Source: Treponema sp.
GTDB lineage: Bacteria; Spirochaetota; Spirochaetia; Treponematales; Breznakiellaceae
Length of the DNA: 55,879 nt
Reading direction: 5' to 3'
NCBI GenBank assembly: GCA_031266095.1
Contig: JAISBR010000049.1
Span: 1 to 55,879 of the forward strand
Shown: positions 33,878 through 43,532 of the stretch, one piece after another
Layout: the number at the start of each line of letters is the position of its first letter
How positions within the stretch are numbered: position 1 is the first letter of the stretch
Translations under genes and position numbers: made by a program
Notes under the pieces: model-generated
Told to the model about the DNA's origin: nothing
Databases searched by the model: none
The model's input: the letters and a program-made list of their open reading frames with translations, nothing else

Positions 33878-35047
33878 CTACCCGATTGCCTTCTTCAATT
33901 CTTCAACCTTGTCCGTTTTTTCCCAGGGGAACTCCGCACGGCCAAAGTGGCCGTAAGCAGCGGTTTTCCGGTAGATAGGCCGGCGCATATCCAGGGTTTC
34001 TATGATTCCCGCGGGGGAAAGATCAAAGACTTTTTGGACCGCGTTCTCGATACGCTGTTCGTCAACGCTGGAGGTACCGAAGGTGTCTACCATGACCGAG
34101 ACCGGAAAGGGAACTCCGATGGCGTAGGCCAGCTCAATTTCACAGCGCTCGGCCAATTTGGCGGCGACGATGTTCTTGGCGACGTAGCGGGCCATGTAGG
34201 CGGCGGAACGGTCAACCTTGGTGGGGTCCTTGCCGGAAAAAGCGCCGCCGCCGTGACGGCCCATACCACCGTAGGTGTCCACGATGATCTTACGGCCGGT
34301 GAGGCCGGTGTCGCCGAATGGACCGCCGACTACAAAGCGGCCGGTTGGGTTGATGAAGTACTTGGTTTTTTGGTCCAGAAGACCGGTTGGCTCAAGGATG
34401 GGTTTGATGATTTTTTCAATAATGCCGGATTCAATGTCTTTATAGCTGACGTCAGGCTCATGCTGGTGGGAAACTACCACCGCGTCAATGCGGATTGGTT
34501 TATGACCCTCGTACTCTACGGTTACCTGGCTCTTAGAGTCCGGGCGGAGCCACTCAATGGCCTTATTTTTCCGCAGTTTGGCGGCTTGCAGCAGGATCTT
34601 GTGGGCCAGCATTATGGGCAGGGGCATCAATTCTCTGGTTTCGTTACAGGCAAAACCAAACATCATACCCTGGTCTCCGGCGCCCTGCCGGCCCTTGTAT
34701 TTTTTGAGGCCCGTACCGGAAACACCCTGGCTGATATCAGGGGACTGGCTGTGGATCATGTCCAGTACCGCCATGGAATGGCAGTCCAGTCCATAGGCGG
34801 GATCGATGTAACCGATTTCTTCGACGACCTTACGCACCACATCCTGAAAATCGACAAAGGTTTTGGTAGTGATTTCACCGCCAATCAGCACCAGCGATGT
34901 AGAGGCAAAGGTTTCGCAGGCCACACGGCTTTGGGGATCCTCTCTCAGGCAGGCGTCCAGAATGGCGTCTGAAACCTGATCGCACAATTTATCCGGATGG
35001 CCTTCACCGACTGATTCGGAAGTGAAAAAATAAGATCGTGCTTTCAT
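33878..35047 (-). CDS. metK: S-adenosylmethionine synthetase
   Basis: 389 aa, makes SAM from methionine and ATP in the cytoplasm. Motifs: [20 protein letters not shown] at the N terminus, the hexapeptide [12 protein letters not shown] (about 116-127), [20 protein letters not shown] (about 258-277) with the phosphate-binding loop, and [16 protein letters not shown]. Start ATG 35047 has AAGGAAG five bases upstream; the longer frame from 35080 adds 11 residues without support. The LysM lipoprotein gene lies just upstream on the same strand with 33 bases between coding regions. No SAM riboswitch pattern was seen in that gap. Confidence 0.95.
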   Translation of the reverse strand: MKARSYFFTSESVGEGHPDKLCDQVSDAILDACLREDPQSRVACETFASTSLVLIGGEITTKTFVDFQDVVRKVVEEIGYIDPAYGLDCHSMAVLDMIHSQSPDISQGVSGTGLKKYKGRQGAGDQGMMFGFACNETRELMPLPIMLAHKILLQAAKLRKNKAIEWLRPDSKSQVTVEYEGHKPIRIDAVVVSHQHEPDVSYKDIESGIIEKIIKPILEPTGLLDQKTKYFINPTGRFVVGGPFGDTGLTGRKIIVDTYGGMGRHGGGAFSGKDPTKVDRSAAYMARYVAKNIVAAKLAERCEIELAYAIGVPFPVSVMVDTFGTSSVDEQRIENAVQKVFDLSPAGIIETLDMRRPIYRKTAAYGHFGRAEFPWEKTDKVEELKKAIG

Positions 35048-35080
35048 GATATCTTCCTTAATTCTTTGATTATGCAGCAT

Positions 35081-35662
35081 TTACAATGAAGAAGCAAGAG
35101 ATCTCAGTCCGTTCCTCACTTCGATTTCCCAGTTTCTTCTGGAACCGCCCTCATAGGTATTGGAGGTTTCATAGAGAAAATCCTTCAGCCTTTGCCGCGC
35201 GGTGGGATCATTCAGATTCCGCTGCAGATCAGGGATGGTGAGCCGCGTTCCCGGTATAATTACATCCGGATCGCTGATTACATTCCGGGAGCCAAGCAGA
35301 ATCAACGGAAAGAAATAACTATTTTGGCTGCCGTAGTATCTCACGGCCAGTTTTGTGAGGGTATCGCCCCAGACAACCAGGTGTGTCTGCGCGCCCTCAA
35401 GAATGATACCCCCTGAGTATCTTTCGTATACCGGTTCCACCGACGGTGACGACTCGAAGAATGAATAGTCTGGTTCTTCTTCTTCATACGAAGGATAGGA
35501 TTGATCGTCCGTGGGCGGGGGAAAGTACTGGTCGTCCGCAGACGAACCTGCAGTCCCTTCCGACGGAGGTTGATCTTCCAGAGGATCCGGCTTACTTTTA
35601 CATGACAGTACGAGTACAGCCGCCAACAAAAGTACTAAAACTAAAAGGACTTTTTTCATCAT
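35081..35662 (-). CDS. LysM-domain lipoprotein
   Basis: 193 aa. Lipoprotein signal with lipobox VLVLSC (Cys about 21), then an acidic, Pro/Ser/Tyr-rich linker (about 25-85). A LysM domain follows (LVVWGDTLTKLAVRYYGSQN through DVIIPGTRLTIPDL, about 100-150), a fold that binds peptidoglycan glycans. A short helical C terminus ends in ASSL. It probably tethers an envelope layer to the wall or serves as an outer-membrane anchor. The Asp-Thr-Leu of the LysM start is intact. It is immediately upstream of metK and probably co-transcribed. Confidence 0.85.
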   Translation of the reverse strand: MMKKVLLVLVLLLAAVLVLSCKSKPDPLEDQPPSEGTAGSSADDQYFPPPTDDQSYPSYEEEEPDYSFFESSPSVEPVYERYSGGIILEGAQTHLVVWGDTLTKLAVRYYGSQNSYFFPLILLGSRNVISDPDVIIPGTRLTIPDLQRNLNDPTARQRLKDFLYETSNTYEGGSRRNWEIEVRNGLRSLASSL

Positions 35663-35735
35663 TTCCCTTTTTCCTCCTTATCAAATATGAGTCTTAGCCG
35701 GAAAACGCTAGCAAGTGAAGGTCTTCGCGGTTCTT

Positions 35736-36527
35736 TCATTCAAAACTCAGGCCCATTACGGTGTCTACCGGCATAGAAAACACGATTCCCTCGGCTTTGC
35801 TGTTGAGGCCGCACGCCTCACAGATCGCCCGCATGATCGGGGCCTTTTTTTCCCTGTTGGTCAGGATGACGATCACTTCCCGTTCATCCTGGACCGAAAC
35901 ACCGAAAAACTTTACCGAACCCTGATGGGCCTGGCTCCGGGCGTTCAGTACCGTACCGCCGGTGGCCCCGGCTCCCTTGGCGGCACTCATCAATTCATTG
36001 CTGTAACCTTGGTTTACCACCGAAATAATAAGATCATGGGTATATTCACCTGCCATGGTTTCTCCTTTGGCCGTTTCCTCGGCGAGCTTTTCGTTTTTAT
36101 GGACACTTTGCTTAAAAACCCGCAATATCGGACTGTTGATCCCCGAAAGGGGGACTGTAAAAGCGATTCCCGCGCCGGGACTGTGGAAGCCCAGTTTCTT
36201 CCGCACTTCTTTCAATAAAACCGGCGCCATTACCTCCTGTTCAAGGCAGAGCATTACCGCCTTGTCGCTGGCGCCAATGCCCAGCAGGTCCAGGATGTCC
36301 GAACTCGCGGTTCCCCTGCCCTTGGCAACAAAATGGATACGGACCTTTTCTTCCTCGCACACGCTGGAAATGACTGTGCTCCGGTTCCAGTCAACGATGA
36401 AGAAGATCAACGCAAGCGCCGGCGGGCCGGGCTTGGCTTCCACCGGGGCTTGATACTTACCGGGCAGTTTAACCGGCAGCCTTGAAAACAGCTTTGAGAA
36501 CAGGGATTTGTTTGGTTCCTTAGCCAT
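35736..36527 (-). CDS. Tandem PII-like signalling protein
   Basis: 263 aa. Two similar domains: residues about 38-135 (ALALIFFIVDWNRSTVISSV, then VMAPVLLKEVRKKLGFHSPG) and about 155-263 (HDLIISVVNQGYSNELMSAA, then EREVIVILTNREKKAPIMRA). Both have the alternating beta-alpha pattern of PII/GlnK-like proteins: I/V-rich strand, ligand-loop region, and a closing strand with GIAFTVP and GIVFSMP. PII-like genes beside membrane proteins often sense a nucleotide and gate the partner. Its start overlaps the end of the DUF1538 gene by 8 bases, supporting a functional pair. The tandem fusion in one chain is less usual than single-domain trimers. The ligand is unknown. Confidence 0.65.
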   Translation of the reverse strand: MAKEPNKSLFSKLFSRLPVKLPGKYQAPVEAKPGPPALALIFFIVDWNRSTVISSVCEEEKVRIHFVAKGRGTASSDILDLLGIGASDKAVMLCLEQEVMAPVLLKEVRKKLGFHSPGAGIAFTVPLSGINSPILRVFKQSVHKNEKLAEETAKGETMAGEYTHDLIISVVNQGYSNELMSAAKGAGATGGTVLNARSQAHQGSVKFFGVSVQDEREVIVILTNREKKAPIMRAICEACGLNSKAEGIVFSMPVDTVMGLSFE

Positions 36528-38079
36528 GAACCGGCGCCCCCTCGAAAACGGTTATCTCGCCCCAGTCAATGACCTCACCGGCGGCGGCGCTGATAGCGGC
36601 GGCCTGTTCTTCGGCCAGGGCCGCAGCCTGTTTCGTCCTGAGGAGATAGAGGAGACCCATCATCTGGATAACGATGAGGGGCGTCAGGGCAACAATCGCC
36701 ACAATACCAAAGGCGTCGATCATCAGGTCCCGGCCCGCTCCCTCACAGACGCCCATAGCCAGCGGCAGGAGGAAGGTGGATGTCATGGGACCGGAACACA
36801 CGCCGCCTGAGTCAAAGGCGATACCGGTAAAGATACGCGGTACAAAAAAGGTAAGAATCAGAGCGAAGGTATAACCGGGGATCAAAATCCACATTATGGG
36901 GATGCCGAGGAGAATCCTGACCATAGTGATCGCCAAAGCCGCGGCCATGCCGATAGAAAGCCCCCGGTTCATCATTTTCTGGGTGATGGCCCCCGATGAA
37001 ATCTCCTCAACCTGCTTGTTGAGCACATGGACCGCCGGCTCCGCCGCCACAATGAAATAGCCCACGAGCATCCCGAACGGCGGCAGTATCCATTTGAGCG
37101 GCGAGGCGGCCAGCTGGGCGCCCAAGAGATGGCCCACCGGGATAAAGCCCACATCCACCCCGGTCAAGAAGACCACCAGCCCGATCAGGGTGTACAAGAA
37201 CCCTACCGCGATACGGGCGAGCTGGCGCTTTTTGTAGCGCCGGGAAATAAGCTGGAATATCGCAAAGAACACCACAATAGTCCCCAGCGCCCGGAGTACG
37301 TCTTGCAGATAGTCGGGCAGTTTCAGCGCAAAAAACGTGAGCACGTCCCGGGAAGTGGCGGCCTCATGCACCACATTGGATTCCGGTATCGCCGAACCGG
37401 GTTTGTAGAAAATGCCCAGGAGGAGTACCGCCAGAATCGGTCCCACACTACACAGGGACACCAGGCCGAAACTGTCGTCCTGGGAATTCTTGTCGTGCCG
37501 GACGGAAGCCACGCCGATGCCCAGCGCCAGGATAAACGGCACCGTGATAGGACCGGTGGTCACCCCCCCGGAGTCAAAGGCGACGGGGATAAAAGTAGAG
37601 GGGGCGAAATAGGCCACCGTGAACGTCATAAGATAAAAAATAACCAACAGCACTGAAAGCCGGATCTTGAGGAGTATCCGCAGTACGGCGATGGCCAGGA
37701 AGAGCCCAACCCCTATCGCGATAGTAAGGACCAGATCCATGGGCGGAATCGAGGGAACCTGCCTCGACAGCACCTGCAGGTCCGGCTCGGCGATAGTCGT
37801 AATCACCCCCATTACAAAGCTGACAAACAGGACCAGCCCCAGCTTGGTACTTTTGGTAAGCTGGATACCGATACCTTCCCCCATAGGGATCATCGCCATA
37901 TCCGCTCCCAGGGTGAAAAAGCCCATCCCTATAATAAGCAGGGCCGCCCCGACCAGAAACATCAGGATTGTTCCCGACGGCATCGGCGTCAATACAACGC
38001 TGGCTATCAGCACAATAGCGGTAATGGGAAGTACCGACGAGAACGCTTCCATTATTTTTTCTTTAAGAACTTTATTCAT
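36520..38079 (-). CDS. DUF1538 membrane protein (duplicated, transporter-like)
   Basis: 519 aa polytopic membrane protein with two homologous halves. Each carries the same signature: IPVAFDSGGVTTGPITVPFI (about 165-185) and IAFDSGGVCSGPMTSTFLLP (about 420-440), plus paired AEPDLQVLSRQV and AEPAVHVLNKQV. Such internal duplication is typical of transporters; the substrate is not known. The PII-like gene overlaps its end, so the pair may act as a PII-gated permease. ATG 38079 was preferred over TTG 38085; neither has a clear ribosome site. The first ~100 bases upstream show no strong promoter that I can defend. Confidence 0.8.
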   Translation of the reverse strand: MNKVLKEKIMEAFSSVLPITAIVLIASVVLTPMPSGTILMFLVGAALLIIGMGFFTLGADMAMIPMGEGIGIQLTKSTKLGLVLFVSFVMGVITTIAEPDLQVLSRQVPSIPPMDLVLTIAIGVGLFLAIAVLRILLKIRLSVLLVIFYLMTFTVAYFAPSTFIPVAFDSGGVTTGPITVPFILALGIGVASVRHDKNSQDDSFGLVSLCSVGPILAVLLLGIFYKPGSAIPESNVVHEAATSRDVLTFFALKLPDYLQDVLRALGTIVVFFAIFQLISRRYKKRQLARIAVGFLYTLIGLVVFLTGVDVGFIPVGHLLGAQLAASPLKWILPPFGMLVGYFIVAAEPAVHVLNKQVEEISSGAITQKMMNRGLSIGMAAALAITMVRILLGIPIMWILIPGYTFALILTFFVPRIFTGIAFDSGGVCSGPMTSTFLLPLAMGVCEGAGRDLMIDAFGIVAIVALTPLIVIQMMGLLYLLRTKQAAALAEEQAAAISAAAGEVIDWGEITVFEGAPVHG

Positions 38080-38249
38080 AAGCAATTAATAGCCAGTATA
38101 CTCTATATAAGACTTTCAAACAATAGTCATCTGACCGGCCGCGTCCCCGGCGCGCCGCGTACCGGTGGGTACCATTTTTTGTGAATAATTAGAGTCTTTC
38201 CATAATGCAGACACATTATGGACAGGATGCCAAGCAGTTACGCCGTTAA

Positions 38250-38292
38250 TTGAAAAAAAAATAAGGATGCGAAGAGGCGACTGTGCCGCCTC
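38250..38292 (-). terminator. Terminator of the small outer membrane protein gene
   Basis: Read on the minus strand after the stop at 38308: GAGGCG-GCACAGT-CGCCTC, then TTCGCATCCTTA and a run of nine T. The distance from stem to T-run is longer than ideal. Confidence 0.5.
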
Positions 38293-38307
38293 TCCGGATC
38301 GTCTTCG

Positions 38308-38889
38308 TTAAAACTTTACCGACAGGCCGACGCTTACAACTTGCAGCCCACTGTAGCCAAGTTCAAGATATGCACCAATATTTTTCGTAAAAAAATACCG
38401 CGCGCCTACATTAGCGCCGAAAAGAAAAAAAGGAACGCCGGTATAGGTTGTTGGCTTTGGCATACTGTTATACGCGCTGCCGTATTTTACATCCGCCGTT
38501 TGGATGACATACCCAAGGGTAAGTCCGGCATAGGTATCCAGATTTTTTGCAAAATTGAAGTGGTATGCCCCACGGGCGCCAAAGCCGATGTTCATCCAGG
38601 TTACATCAACATTGGAATCGGGAACCCCCGCGCTGGTTGAATACCTCCATGTGCTTAAAGCCGCCGTACCGCCAACGGTTATCGGTGCTTTTACCGGCAG
38701 CTTAAAATCCGCGCTTACCGATATGGGCGGAATACCCAGTAAATACGAGGAAAACCCATAACCGATCCCGGCATTAATAAACACCTTGCTCTCATCAATC
38801 CCCGGCGCGTAACTGTCGTACCACGTTTGGGCAAAAGCCCCTTCCGCGGCAATCACTGCGAGAACCAGAATCAGAACCCCTTTCTTCAT
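38308..38889 (-). CDS. Small outer-membrane beta-barrel protein
   Basis: 193 aa. Signal peptide (GVLILVLAVIAAEGAFAQ, cleavage near AFA-Q). The mature part alternates polar and apolar residues in short strands (FINAGIGYGFSSYL, ISVSADFKLPVKAPITVGG, VGARYFFTKNIGAYLELGYS) and ends GLSVKF. The terminal Phe is the usual C-terminal signal for barrel insertion. Eight strands would fit the length. Function is unknown; it could be a porin-like or adhesion protein. Start ATG 38889 has AAGGAG eight bases upstream; ATG 38895 is too close. It is transcribed divergently from the XRE regulator, which may control it. Confidence 0.75.
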   Translation of the reverse strand: MKKGVLILVLAVIAAEGAFAQTWYDSYAPGIDESKVFINAGIGYGFSSYLLGIPPISVSADFKLPVKAPITVGGTAALSTWRYSTSAGVPDSNVDVTWMNIGFGARGAYHFNFAKNLDTYAGLTLGYVIQTADVKYGSAYNSMPKPTTYTGVPFFLFGANVGARYFFTKNIGAYLELGYSGLQVVSVGLSVKF

Positions 38890-38924
38890 TTGCATTCTCC
38901 TTGAGGTTTCGGATATACTTATAG

Positions 38925-38985
38925 AAGCGCCCCAAATCGCCCCTGCAACGCAGGGAATCCGTCATGACATGGTTTGGTGGCGCTT
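38925..38985. repeat. Nested inverted repeat upstream of the outer membrane protein gene
   Basis: Outer arms AAGCGCCCCAAA (38925-38936) and TTTGGTGGCGCTT (38973-38985) pair with one bulged base. Inside, CCCTGC-AAC-GCAGGG (38941-38955) forms a second hairpin. It could be a structured leader, a cruciform regulator site or a mobile-repeat remnant. Confidence 0.45.
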
Positions 38986-39002
38986 TCTTAAAGCCTCCAT
39001 TA

Positions 39003-39038
39003 ATTACACCGATACGGGTAATTGTACCGATACGGGCG
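39003..39038. promoter_or_regulatory. Direct repeats ACCGATACGGG, candidate operator
   Basis: Two exact 11-bp copies (39008-39018 and 39026-39036), 18 bp apart, each preceded by ATT plus two bases (ATTAC, ATTGT). They lie between the divergent outer membrane protein gene and the XRE regulator gene. This fits an operator bound by a dimeric regulator such as the XRE protein, though the 18-bp phase is not an integral number of turns. Confidence 0.4.
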
Positions 39039-39181
39039 GACAACCAGGCGGTTTAGTCCATACGGAGTTATCCAACAACTCACACCCATGGTATTTGTTT
39101 TAATTAATATTGTCAATACTTTCGGAATGTTGCCATGGAAAGCCAATCAGTTACGATAAAAAGCTAAGATTAGGCTTGTAT

Positions 39182-39505
39182 ATGACAAACATTAGAGACA
39201 TATTGGCTTCGAACTTAAAAAAATTCCGGCAAGCCCGGGGCTGGAGTCAGGCATTTTTAGCTGAAAAAGCGGAAACCTCAACAAATTATATTGGAATGTT
39301 GGAAAATACCGTCAAATTTCCCTCCTCAGAAATGATACAGAAACTGGCTTTTGCCCTGGGTATTGACCCAACCGATCTTTTTTTAAAGGAAATAGACCCC
39401 CTTTCCACTATGAAAAACTACCAAAAGGCGGCTTTAGAGGATATTTACGAACTTTTGGGCCGCCTTATCAATGAAAAAATACAAGAACTGGAAGAAAAGT
39501 CCTGA
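39182..39505 (+). CDS. XRE-family HTH transcriptional regulator
   Basis: 107 aa. Residues 5-65 are a Cro/C1-type helix-turn-helix: LASNLKKFRQARGWSQAFLA, EKAETSTNYIGMLENTVKFP, then MIQKLAFALGIDPTDLF. The remaining helix (YQKAALEDIYELLGRLINEK) may mediate dimerisation. The start at 39182 gives a typical length; the longer frame from 39110 adds 24 residues with no motif. The divergent outer membrane protein and the direct repeats between them are the likely target region. Confidence 0.82.
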   Translation: MTNIRDILASNLKKFRQARGWSQAFLAEKAETSTNYIGMLENTVKFPSSEMIQKLAFALGIDPTDLFLKEIDPLSTMKNYQKAALEDIYELLGRLINEKIQELEEKS

Positions 39506-39673
39506 CTTTTCCGTTATAATCGACACGGTTTACAGTATAATGGGAATTCCGGCGGTTATAAAAAGTCCTCCGACGGGGAGTTTTACATAATCTGTACTTG
39601 TTCTCCATGCGCTTGGCGTCTCTTGCCCTTGCCGGCGATAAATGCCAGGCGCCTTATGCCGATAATAAGAACG

Positions 39674-40264
39674 ATGGGACATAAAACCAATTGGTACATA
39701 CACGCGGCGATTCTCTGTCTGATAGGGCTTTGCGTACTGCCTTTAATGGAGGCCGGCGCACAGCAGCCGGCGGCTGAGGAGAGGGAGACCGGCGGGGGGG
39801 TGGCGCTGCCCCGGCAATTCAGGGAAATAAGTCTGGGTATGGGCCTTGATGAACTGAAAACAAGCCTCCAGGCGGATCCGCTCTTCAATTTTCGGGGCGA
39901 TCGGGATGTGTCCTTTCTCCCCGCCAGGGAGCAGAGCCTGGTGGAGACAACCGGGCCCTCGTTTATTCGGAGGGCCTTCTTCCAGCTCCGGGACGGACAG
40001 GTCTTTATCATGGCCTTTTCCCTCAATACCGCCCTGGTAGACCACTATTCGGTGTTTACCGCCATGACCGCCAAATATGGTGAGCCGTCATACCTCGATC
40101 CCCGGGAGACGGTCTGGGAAAGCGAGGATATCAGGTTAGCCATAGAGCGGCCCTTAACAGTCAAGTATATTGATAAACAGGTATTTAATGATATTATTGA
40201 TGAGTCCGCCTTAATCGAATCCCGGCAAACCCAGCGGCGGAAGGAATTTCTCGATGAATTCTAG
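39674..40264 (+). CDS. Exported conserved protein of unknown function
   Basis: 196 aa from ATG 39674. N-terminal signal segment (NWYIHAAILCLIGLCVLPLM, cleavage near AGA-QQ). The mature part contains LPRQFREISLGMGLDELKTS, reminiscent of a repeat found in spirochaete periplasmic proteins, and FFQLRDGQVFIMAFSLNTAL, followed by TAMTAKYGEPSYLDPRETVW. I do not recognise a named family. The start is uncertain (39656 is also possible; both ribosome sites are weak). Its stop overlaps the DUF192 gene by 11 bases, so the two are likely co-translated. Confidence 0.65.
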   Translation: MGHKTNWYIHAAILCLIGLCVLPLMEAGAQQPAAEERETGGGVALPRQFREISLGMGLDELKTSLQADPLFNFRGDRDVSFLPAREQSLVETTGPSFIRRAFFQLRDGQVFIMAFSLNTALVDHYSVFTAMTAKYGEPSYLDPRETVWESEDIRLAIERPLTVKYIDKQVFNDIIDESALIESRQTQRRKEFLDEF

Positions 40265-40751
40265 TGATTTTTCGCGCTTCGCGTATAAACCATCCAAAAA
40301 CCCGCAGACGCGCCAGGCCGCTAGGAGTTTTTGTTTTTTTCTTTTGCTTATCTGCGCCGGCTTTGCCAATTGCGCGCCCCGAAGATTTGCGAGTACGGTA
40401 ATCCGCGTAGAACGCGCCGAGGCGGCGGCGACTCCCCTAAAAGTGGAACTGGCCTCTAGTCCGGAGGAGCGAAGCCAGGGGCTGATGCGCCGGAAGAACC
40501 TGGCCGATGGGGAGGGGATGCTCTTTATCTTTGAGCGGGATGAGGCGCTGTCTTTCTGGATGAAGGACACTATTATCCCCCTTTCCATAGCTTTTATCGC
40601 CTCAGACGGCAGGATCGTTGAAATCAAGGATATGCGGCCCCTGGACCTGAGCCCGGTAAAATCCAGCCGTTCGGTTCGTTACGCCCTGGAAGTCCCCCAG
40701 GGCTGGTTTGAGCGGGAGGGGATCAAGCCGGGGGATATTGTTAAATTGTAG
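40254..40751 (+). CDS. DUF192-family lipoprotein
   Basis: 165 aa. Signal with lipobox FANC (LLLICAGFANCA), so probably lipidated near residue 41. The DUF192 domain is complete: KVELASSPEERSQGLMRRKN (about 63-82), GEGMLFIFERDEALSFWMKD (about 87-106), TIIPLSIAFIASDGRIVEIK, ALEVPQGWFEREGIKPGDIV. The family is structurally a small beta-barrel of unknown biochemical role. The long N terminus before the lipobox (about 40 residues) is unusual, and the true start may be further in. It overlaps the upstream exported protein gene. Confidence 0.8.
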   Translation: MNSSDFSRFAYKPSKNPQTRQAARSFCFFLLLICAGFANCAPRRFASTVIRVERAEAAATPLKVELASSPEERSQGLMRRKNLADGEGMLFIFERDEALSFWMKDTIIPLSIAFIASDGRIVEIKDMRPLDLSPVKSSRSVRYALEVPQGWFEREGIKPGDIVKL

Positions 40752-40818
40752 TGGTGGCGGCTCTTCCCAATGATTATGGAGGGCAGCTATAAAAATGCTG
40801 GTTTTCCAGCTTATCATA

Positions 40819-40847
40819 TTGAAAACAATGGAATAATAAGCTAGTCT
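40819..40847 (+). promoter_or_regulatory. Candidate clpC promoter
   Basis: TTGAAA (40819-40824), 17-bp spacer, TAGTCT (40842-40847). The start codon is 28 bp downstream with GAAAGGA between. No CIRCE or CtsR-like repeat was seen. Confidence 0.4.
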
Positions 40848-40874
40848 AAAATTAGTAGAAGAAAGGATGTTTCT

Positions 40875-43463
40875 GTGTTTAAAGGCCGTCTAACTCAACG
40901 GGTACATCGCATTCTCTCCGCAGACGCCCAGGGAGAGGCCCGCCGCTTCAATTCAGATCAGCTCCTTCCGGAACATATTGTCGTCGCTTTGCTCAAAGAC
41001 GGGAAAGGGACCGCCTGCAAAGCCCTGATGTTTTTACGGATTGATATTCAGGAATTCAAGCATACCCTGGAAAGCGCTATTCCCCGGATACCGGGGGTTT
41101 TGATCCGGGGCGATGTTCCTCCCTCAAAACGCACCAAAAATATGCTGGAAATGGCCACCGAAGAGGCCCGTTCCATGGGAAATGATTTTCTCGGCTCGGA
41201 ACATCTGCTGCTTGCGGCTATGCAGGAGCAGGATTCTTGTATCCAGGTATATCTGAATCAGCGGGCAGTGGACCCCGATATGCTGAGGGTGGTGGTGCAG
41301 ACCACCTTTAATCAGCCTTCGTCCTCGTCCTCCCGGCCCGGAGGAGAATATGTTTCCGCCGACGGTTACCAGTCCTATTATATCCACCGGGAGCGGCAGC
41401 GTTCCGAGCAGAAAAGTACCGTGGGCTACGACCCTCGTGTAAGACCCGCTACCTATCCTGTGCTGACCCCAACACTGGACAATTTTTCACGGGATCTGAC
41501 CGCCCTGGCAAAGGCGGGAAAACTTGATCCGATGATAGGCCGTAAGAATGAAATCAGCCGCGCAGTACGGATTCTCGCCCGAAGGGGCAAAAACAACCCC
41601 ATACTGGTGGGTGAACCGGGGGTGGGGAAAACCGCCATTGTGGAAGGACTGGCCCAGCTTCTCACCTCCGGGCAGGCGCCCGAGGCCCTGGCCGGTAAGC
41701 GTATCCTTTCCCTGGATATGGGGGCGGTAGTAGCGGGGACAAAGTACCGGGGTGAATTTGAGGAACGGCTGAAAAAAATAATGAAGGAGATTACTCAATC
41801 GGGTAATGTGATTCTCTTTATCGACGAGATCCATACTATTATCGGGGCCGGCGGCGCCGAGGGGACCATTGACGCCTCCAACATACTTAAACCCGGCCTT
41901 TCCCGGGGTGATATCCAGTGTATAGGGGCCACCACCCTCGGTGAATACCGGAAGCACTTTGAGAAGGACGCCGCTCTGGAACGCCGTTTCCAGGCGGTGC
42001 TGGTGGAAGAGCCGGACCTTGAGGATACCCTGGAAATACTCCGGGGCATCCTCAAGAAATACGAGGAGCACCACTGGGCAAGTTACACCGACGGCGCGGT
42101 GAGCCTGGCGGCCAAATTGGCCCAGCGTTACATCTCGGGCCGCTTCATGCCTGATAAGGCCATCGACATTCTGGATGAGGCCGGGGCCATGCGCAAACTT
42201 GAAAACCGTAACGATCCCCCGGAGATCGTGAGCATTGAGCGGGAAATAGGGCAGTTGACTGAGGAAAAGAACGCCCTGGTAACCACTCAGGATTATGAGC
42301 GCGCCGCCGAGATTCGGGACAAAGTGCGCTCTTTGCGGGCAAGGCTGGAGGCGGCCCGTATCGCGTGGGAGCGGGCTTTTAAGAATGAGCGCGTAACGGT
42401 ATCGGAAGAAGATGTGCGCAGGGTTGTGTCCGAGATCACCGGTATTCCCCTGCTGCATCTGGAAGAACAGGAATCCCGGCGCATGCTGCTGATAGAGGAA
42501 AAATTGCACCAATCGGTGATCGGCCAGGATGACGCGGTCCGGCGTATAGCCTCGGCGATCAGGCGTTCACGGGCCGGGGTTTCCTCTCCCCGCCGTCCCA
42601 TGGGTTCCTTCATCTTTTTGGGGCCGACCGGCGTGGGCAAAACCCTCCTGGCGAAGCGGCTTGCGGAGTACCTCTTCGGCAGTGAAGAAGCCCTGGTACG
42701 GAACGATATGTCCGATTTCATGGAGAAGCACAATGCGTCCAGGCTGGTAGGCGCTCCGCCGGGTTATGTGGGCTACGAGGAAGGCGGCGTACTCACCGAG
42801 AAGATCCGGCGTAACCCCTACCGGGTGATCCTCTTTGATGAAATTGAGAAGGCTCACCGGGATGTGTTTAACCTTTTATTGCAGGTGATGGAAGAAGGGG
42901 AACTGCGGGACAACCTTGGCCACACGGTGAGTTTCCGTAACACCGTTATCATTATGACGAGTAACGCGGGCGTGAGGGAAATCTCACGGGATTCACAGCT
43001 CGGCTTTGGGACAGGTTCCGGCCTTATGAGTATGGACGAAATTGAAAGCCTGGCCATGTCGGAACTGCGCCGCCTTTTCAACCCCGAATTCCTCAACCGG
43101 GTAGACGATGTAGTAGTCTTCCATCCTCTGAATGTAAAGCAAATTGAGGCGATATTGGATATTGAGCTTGGCGAACTCTCCCGTCGCCTTGCCGAGCAGG
43201 GCTACAGCATCCTGGTATCACCCGCCGTCCGCCTCCTCCTCATCGAAAAAGGCTGGGATCCTAAATTTGGCGGCCGTCCCCTGCGCCGTACCATCCAGAA
43301 GGAACTGGAAGATCCTCTGGCGCAGCTTATTATCAGCGGAAACTGGATAGCCGGCTCAATCTTTACCGCCGAACTCAGGAAGGGAAATATCAGACTTTTG
43401 GGAAAGACACCCATCGCGCGGGAAGAAATAGCGCGGCCTGAAGAGTTAGCTGTTTTAAGATGA
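40875..43463 (+). CDS. clpC: ATP-dependent Clp protease ATPase subunit, ClpC type
   Basis: 862 aa AAA+ unfoldase that feeds ClpP in the cytoplasm. N-terminal double Clp_N repeat (about 5-150; [35 protein letters not shown]). First AAA: Walker [10 protein letters not shown] (about 246), Walker [12 protein letters not shown], arginine-finger region [16 protein letters not shown]-like coil ([20 protein letters not shown]) lies between the two AAA modules, marking ClpC rather than ClpB. Second [17 protein letters not shown] (about 583), [28 protein letters not shown], and sensor 2 [13 protein letters not shown] start with GAAAGGA upstream. No mcsA/mcsB/ctsR adjacent. Confidence 0.93.
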   Translation: MFKGRLTQRVHRILSADAQGEARRFNSDQLLPEHIVVALLKDGKGTACKALMFLRIDIQEFKHTLESAIPRIPGVLIRGDVPPSKRTKNMLEMATEEARSMGNDFLGSEHLLLAAMQEQDSCIQVYLNQRAVDPDMLRVVVQTTFNQPSSSSSRPGGEYVSADGYQSYYIHRERQRSEQKSTVGYDPRVRPATYPVLTPTLDNFSRDLTALAKAGKLDPMIGRKNEISRAVRILARRGKNNPILVGEPGVGKTAIVEGLAQLLTSGQAPEALAGKRILSLDMGAVVAGTKYRGEFEERLKKIMKEITQSGNVILFIDEIHTIIGAGGAEGTIDASNILKPGLSRGDIQCIGATTLGEYRKHFEKDAALERRFQAVLVEEPDLEDTLEILRGILKKYEEHHWASYTDGAVSLAAKLAQRYISGRFMPDKAIDILDEAGAMRKLENRNDPPEIVSIEREIGQLTEEKNALVTTQDYERAAEIRDKVRSLRARLEAARIAWERAFKNERVTVSEEDVRRVVSEITGIPLLHLEEQESRRMLLIEEKLHQSVIGQDDAVRRIASAIRRSRAGVSSPRRPMGSFIFLGPTGVGKTLLAKRLAEYLFGSEEALVRNDMSDFMEKHNASRLVGAPPGYVGYEEGGVLTEKIRRNPYRVILFDEIEKAHRDVFNLLLQVMEEGELRDNLGHTVSFRNTVIIMTSNAGVREISRDSQLGFGTGSGLMSMDEIESLAMSELRRLFNPEFLNRVDDVVVFHPLNVKQIEAILDIELGELSRRLAEQGYSILVSPAVRLLLIEKGWDPKFGGRPLRRTIQKELEDPLAQLIISGNWIAGSIFTAELRKGNIRLLGKTPIAREEIARPEELAVLR

Positions 43464-43466
43464 GGC

Positions 43467-43492
43467 TGTTCCAAAACTTCAGTTGTCGAACA
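43467..43492. terminator. Hairpin between convergent clpC and glgC (family copy 4)
   Basis: TGTTCCAAAAC-TTCA-GTTGTCGAACA, an imperfect stem with the family loop TTCA, 3 bp after the clpC stop. It resembles 47390-47410, where only the right half remains. Confidence 0.45.
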
Positions 43493-43532
43493 AATTCCTT
43501 ATAAAAAAATGCCGGCCGGCTAAAACGCCCGG

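Noticed and set aside
33947..34972. 341-codon plus-strand ORF opposite metK
   Set aside because: metK on the other strand has all its signature motifs; the plus ORF is its shadow. The same applies to 41487-42512 opposite clpC and 25037-25774 opposite smc.
35048..35080. SAM riboswitch ahead of metK
   Set aside because: Only 33 bases separate metK from the preceding gene; too short and no conserved riboswitch core was seen.
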